Source: Dolomedes plantarius (taxonomy: Eukaryota; Arthropoda; Arachnida; Araneae; Dolomedidae). Taken from it: 64,000 nucleotides of DNA. The translations under genes were made by a program, and so were the position numbers. The stretch is taken from positions 215,232,224-215,296,223 of the forward strand of contig OU015495.1 in the NCBI GenBank assembly GCA_907164885.2. The letters are read 5' to 3'. The notes under the pieces are model-generated. The model was given only the letters and a program-made list of their open reading frames with translations, searched no databases and was not told where the DNA came from. Below are positions 61,201 to 64,000 of this stretch, in pieces (within the stretch, counting starts at the first letter, position 1; every line of letters begins with the position of its first letter).

Positions 61201-62819
61201 GTTCTTTTATATGAATAAATGGGAATATTTGCTTATTTGATGCAACAAACATTTTCACCATGTAGTTCTCCCTTTATTTTTTATTACCTACAGCAGGGGT
61301 GTCAAACTCGCGGCCCGCGACGAACATTTTTGCGCCCCGGCCAATATATTGGCACACAATAATATATGATAAAACAACCGTCGTAGAATTATAAGATAGG
61401 AAGAATTCGCTAAATGTTTTTTTTTAATGATACTCTATTTTTGCTATTATTAAACAAAATGCGTATATTTATGTTGAATATACTGTAATTAGGTAAATAA
61501 ACCTACGTTTCAATTAATATTGATTACACCTATAGTTAAACCTTGTTTGTTTGGCCCAAGCTAGCCTTTGAGTTTGACGCCCCTGACCTACAGTAATGGC
61601 AAGTGCCAAAGAAATGAAATCCAATTCACTAAAACCTGAATTCAGATTCATACCATTAGTTCATCTACACAGTAGATATTTACTGAATCGATGCTATGAA
61701 TCTGTTTCAAATGATGGTCTAAACCAGTGGTCGTCCCACTAGTTGGCGATTCAAGCTTTCATGCTGGGCAGAGAGGGCTGTTGTCCGCTTCCATACATCG
61801 AATACACTACCAATAACTTCGTGAGTTTGGCTTTTTAAAATATGCATTCAACTGCATGCCTACCCTTTGAATATGCGTAGATAATAATTTACCGGATACT
61901 TCTCGAAGTATACTCGTGGACTAGGAAGCAACGAATGAGCTCCGTAGCCATTCGCCTATGTATTAGCATAGTTGAAAAGAGAAATTTGATTTCATATTTA
62001 AAAACCCTCTCCTCTAAAAATGACTTTGCCTTTGCACTCAACTGAGTTACCGAGGCACCGGTAAGCAGTAAGGAAATTTTATCATAAACAGTTATACAGA
62101 GGTGAGCGGCAGGTATTACGACCCCTGGTCATTAATATTTGGTACTATCGGAAGCGAGATATGAAATGACGCATGGATGTAAATTGGTCTTTAAACACAT
62201 CTTTCTGACGGGAAGTATGATTTCTAAGGAGGATTTTCTTTGCTACGGAAATCTAAGTTCTATCTTCGCCAAGATGGAACGCTCGACTTAAGCAGATATA
62301 ATTACTTGGCAATTACCACTCAGTCACTGATCGGCTACCTTGAAATATAGAAAGTTTAATATAAAAAAAAGACTGCGTCTCCAAGCTAGTAGTTCAAAAA
62401 TTAAATTCGCTAACAGTTATTTAGAACAGTTATCTATAATAGAATGCGATAAAAACTACCTTAACGTGTCTATTATGTTAATAGATGGTTCTCCACAAAC
62501 AGAATGTCCTCATTTTGTTGCATTACAAATAGCTTCTTATTGTTCGTTCCCTCGAAAAGAACCTAAATTAAGCTAATCACGGGTCTTTTATCCTTATTGT
62601 TATTACTTTGTGAGAATTTATTTCATTTCCATTTTTGTATTGTTTATGCAATATTTTTCTCCCCGTACAGGTCCTCTGGCTTCCACGGAAGGCATCAGTT
62701 ATTTGGCGTTTCTTAAAGGTCAAGCAATATACACTCCAGATGATTTTCCAAATTATCAGTTATATTTTTCTGAAATGTCGTCAACCGTTGCGAGAGATCA
62801 AATCGGATTAAAGCCAGAG
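49062..62819 (+). CDS. GMC oxidoreductase (glucose dehydrogenase type), 8 exons, 3' partial
   Basis: An FAD-dependent glucose-methanol-choline family enzyme that oxidises alcohols or sugars. The exact substrate cannot be read from sequence. Coding exons are 49062-49203, 50518-50720, 53109-53298, 55228-55359, 56063-56184, 57782-57949, 58708-58858 and 62671-62819. All have GT-AG borders and compatible phases and give 419 codons without a stop. A hydrophobic stretch lies at residues 18-26 (LLPLLLLSL). The FAD Rossmann motif is [12 protein letters not shown] with GGGTAG at 49-54, and the ribose-binding Glu is in LLLEAG (73). GMC signature 1 is at 122-132 ([11 protein letters not shown]). Signature 2 is at about 296-310 ([15 protein letters not shown]), with Ala replacing the usual Pro. 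VGENLQDH is at 328-335. Relatives are about 600 residues, so the C-terminal domain with the catalytic His lies beyond 64 kb. Confidence 0.93.
50518..50720 (+). CDS. GMC gene coding exon 2
   Basis: Residues 48-115: GGGTAG dinucleotide-binding loop, LLLEAG, and [11 protein letters not shown], the family's conserved segment before the substrate-side loop. Acceptor TTTCTAG, donor AGG|GTAACT. Confidence 0.92.
50721..53108 (+). other. Intron between GMC exons 2 and 3
   Basis: 2.4 kb, AT-rich, with a (GATA)n-type microsatellite at 52058-52140. No gene is seen within it. Confidence 0.85.
52058..52140. repeat. (GATA)n microsatellite, imperfect
   Basis: AGATAGAT units with variants, within a GMC intron. 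Confidence 0.9.
53109..53298 (+). CDS. GMC gene coding exon 3
   Basis: Residues 116-178: GMC signature 1 ([11 protein letters not shown], then MMYVRGN), the NYDEWA segment and the [10 protein letters not shown] helix. Acceptor CCACAG, donor G|GTACGT. Confidence 0.93.
53299..55227 (+). other. Intron between GMC exons 3 and 4
   Basis: 1.9 kb without a recognisable repeat or gene. Confidence 0.8.
55228..55359 (+). CDS. GMC gene coding exon 4
   Basis: Residues 179-222: [16 protein letters not shown] and [13 protein letters not shown]. Acceptor TTTCCAG, donor G|GTAATT. In-frame joining restores Gly at both junctions. Confidence 0.9.
55495..55726 (-). repeat. tRNA-derived SINE (family SINE-2), best copy
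   Basis: Lies in the intron between GMC exons 4 and 5, antisense to the gene. On the minus strand it starts GGCCTAGTGATAGCGCGTTG (A-box-like), then GCTCGGTTCGAATCCCAACG with a perfect B-box GGTTCGAATCC. A ~150-bp body ends near TATGTAGCTCCTGGGGTCGC. The target duplication was not resolved. Confidence 0.6.
55740..55900. repeat. AT-rich degenerate repeat
   Basis: Irregular repeats of GAAGCATAAAGTATAAA-like units after the SINE. Confidence 0.5.
56063..56184 (+). CDS. GMC gene coding exon 5
   Basis: Residues 223-263: [20 protein letters not shown] and [12 protein letters not shown]. Family members often show RxSxxxAYL at this place; here it is RCSTAKAYL. Donor AAG|GTGAGT. Confidence 0.92.
56185..57781 (+). 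other. Intron between GMC exons 5 and 6
   Basis: 1.6 kb. Contains the foldback at 57408-57660 and a possible tRNA-like block near 57285-57330 (GTCTAGGATCGGTCCCCGG). No coding sequence. Confidence 0.8.
57408..57660. mobile_element. Foldback MITE with ~110-bp arms
   Basis: Two arms of about 110 bp are almost exact complements around a loop of about 15-25 bases. The outer ends read TTGAGG and CCTCAA, and the inner arms include GTAAGTGCCAAAATTTCC and its complement. In the GMC pre-mRNA it would form a long hairpin. The class of element is unknown and no clear target duplication is seen. Confidence 0.88.
57782..57949 (+). CDS. GMC gene coding exon 6
   Basis: Residues 264-319: [10 protein letters not shown], the second FAD contact [11 protein letters not shown], and signature 2 ([12 protein letters not shown]). 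Acceptor TTTCTAG, donor CAT|GTAAGG. Confidence 0.93.
57950..58707 (+). other. Intron between GMC exons 6 and 7
   Basis: 758 bp with a short TA run at 58388-58405 and nothing else of note. Confidence 0.85.
58708..58858 (+). CDS. GMC gene coding exon 7
   Basis: Residues 320-369 plus one base: [12 protein letters not shown], a hallmark of the family, followed by a substrate-domain segment. Donor G|GTAATG. Confidence 0.92.
58859..62670 (+). other. Intron between GMC exons 7 and 8
   Basis: 3.8 kb. Holds a poly(C) run near 60618-60632 and the hAT MITE at 61294-61585. The 78-codon frame at 62340-62576 has no recognised domain and does not fit the GMC protein. Confidence 0.85.
61294..61585. mobile_element. 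hAT MITE, copy 2 (family hM1), in a GMC intron
   Basis: 292 bp, inverted relative to 7514-7804, with the same terminal repeats (one end CAGGGGTGTCAAACTC, the other with CAGGGGC). A perfect 8-bp target duplication ACCTACAG lies at 61286-61293 and 61586-61593. The two copies differ by scattered substitutions and small indels only. Confidence 0.95.
62671..62819 (+). CDS. GMC gene coding exon 8 (last in window)
   Basis: Residues 370-419: [19 protein letters not shown], then [15 protein letters not shown]. Acceptor GTACAG, donor GAG|GTAATA. No further exon was found up to 64000, so the next one lies at least 1.18 kb away. Confidence 0.9.
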
Positions 62820-64000
62820 GTAATAATATTAAGCATCATTTACTCTTTTCCTTCTTGTTATTTATTTCTGAAGCGAACTTCTTTATGAACAGTTATTCCA
62901 CTCTGGACTGTTTAAAAAATTTTAAGCTGACCATAGATCACGTATTTTATATGGACGAACTTTTCATTTAAAACTAATATTTTGTTTCATTAGTATTTCC
63001 AGGGAGTGTACTCGGTATTGATATGTCCTATTTGTGTAACCCTTGTCCACAAGGTTGACTTTAACGTCTTTTTTCTAGACAATGATAAGAAATTCATAAT
63101 TTTGTTCATAAATAGGACCAAAAGTTCTCGTGTGCCCCCCCCCCCAATTGACCAGTGTGTTGAAAATGAGTAATATGATTCTACCGAAAAATTAAAAAAA
63201 TGCTCGAAACTTAAGTACATGACTTCACTTTTTCATGTTTACTTCTAAATACTTATTCTTACTTACCCATCTTAGATTATTAAATCATTTATTGCCTCTC
63301 TCCATGAACTATATTGTCTTGGTACAAGTTAGAAAATTACTAATTTGTAGCCAATGCTATTTTTTTCTATGCTAAAAATTCGCACAAGCCTCTGAACCTT
63401 AATCTCTTATAGCTTTCTGTGAATTCTTTTCTCACTAGTCTTCAACATGAGCCCGAGAAAACGAATATCAACAAAATTCGACTATGCGATAATTCATTCA
63501 ACATAAGGATTTCAAAATTAATTATAAACCAAAAACCAAAGCTAATATAATTCATGTAAATCGAGGCATATAATTTCACTTTGGTTTCCCGCATTGCTAG
63601 TTTTTCCAAGGATGAATGTTTTTCATTCAAAATTAGATTTGCAATCACCTTCTATATTTATTAATAAGGTAATTAAAATGTCTCGAAAGAAAGCCTACAT
63701 GACGATTTAGAGTAACACGAATAGGATGGCACTCTTCAACATTTTACAATGAATTTTACTCCTTGTTGAGAGATTCTTAATTGTGTTTAACGGAAAACAT
63801 TATACAAAGAAGTCATTTAATTCAAAGAAGTCCTTTACATTTCTTTGTCTCTCTGTAGAAAAAAAAAAGTGCGCATTTATATGATGTATAATTTTTATAT
63901 CTCACTGCTGCGATAGAAAGCTTAATCTTGAGAATTAATAAATCTTCATCGGGAAGAATAAACTTTATTGCTTACTTACTAATCATTAATCAATGCAATG
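62820..64000 (+). other. Start of the next GMC intron
   Basis: Begins with GTAATA. I see no acceptor followed by a GMC C-terminal domain sequence up to the window end. A short poly(C) run is at 63136-63145. Confidence 0.6.

Noticed and set aside
62340..62576. 78-codon frame just upstream of the last GMC exon in the window
   Set aside because: No match to the GMC fold, no suitable splice borders, and the reading frame does not join the neighbouring exons.

Overview
The window looks like arthropod nuclear DNA, most likely from a spider or another chelicerate. It is AT-rich, with long (TA)n tracts, single genes broken by GT-AG introns, and many copies of Tc1/mariner, pogo, hAT, Helitron, BEL/Pao and tRNA-derived SINE families. 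The arthropod call rests on the gene structure and TE mix. The spider call is inferred from the style of the Tc1 transposases and is not certain.

Layout. 1-1.8 kb: the 3' end of a Tc1 element, a pogo-type MITE and a Helitron, separated by (TA)n. 1.8-8.3 kb: mostly non-coding, with a hAT-like repeat, a Helitron fragment beside (TA)n, a degenerate ~180-bp repeat and a hAT MITE with a perfect 8-bp target duplication. 8.4-9.8 kb: a full-length but broken Tc1 (DD34E). 12.35-12.65 kb: an intronless 97-residue ORF that looks coding, followed by a 38-bp minisatellite. 14.2-16.5 kb: a truncated Tc1, a Harbinger-like MITE and a decayed BEL/Pao integrase. 18.9-23.1 kb: SINE and hAT remnants. 24.6-27.4 kb: two different Tc1 elements lying head to tail, separated only by TATATA. 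31.8-34.9 kb: a tRNA-derived SINE with a 12-bp target duplication, a third type of Tc1 with two nonsense codons, and a second pogo MITE. 38.7-44.9 kb: Harbinger-like MITE, Helitron, a pogo/Tigger element that lost its catalytic domain, a second Helitron and an internally deleted mariner. 45.06-46.18 kb: a hAT element holding a SINE that holds a hAT MITE, with target duplications visible at all three levels.

46.6-64 kb: the only clear conserved host gene, a secreted or membrane-associated GMC (glucose dehydrogenase type) oxidoreductase on the + strand. It has a candidate TATA promoter and 5'UTR exon at about 46.63-46.75 kb and eight phase-consistent coding exons from 49062 to 62819 (419 codons). 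The C-terminal part, with the catalytic His region, lies beyond the window. Its introns carry a SINE, a 253-bp near-perfect foldback, a hAT MITE and short repeats.

No complete new multi-gene system is visible. The most unusual items are the three-level nested insertion with its SINE family, the 32-residue spacing between catalytic D and E in two Tc1 families, the asymmetric TTCGAATTAA array in the Tigger-like element, the intronic foldback, and the small orphan ORF.
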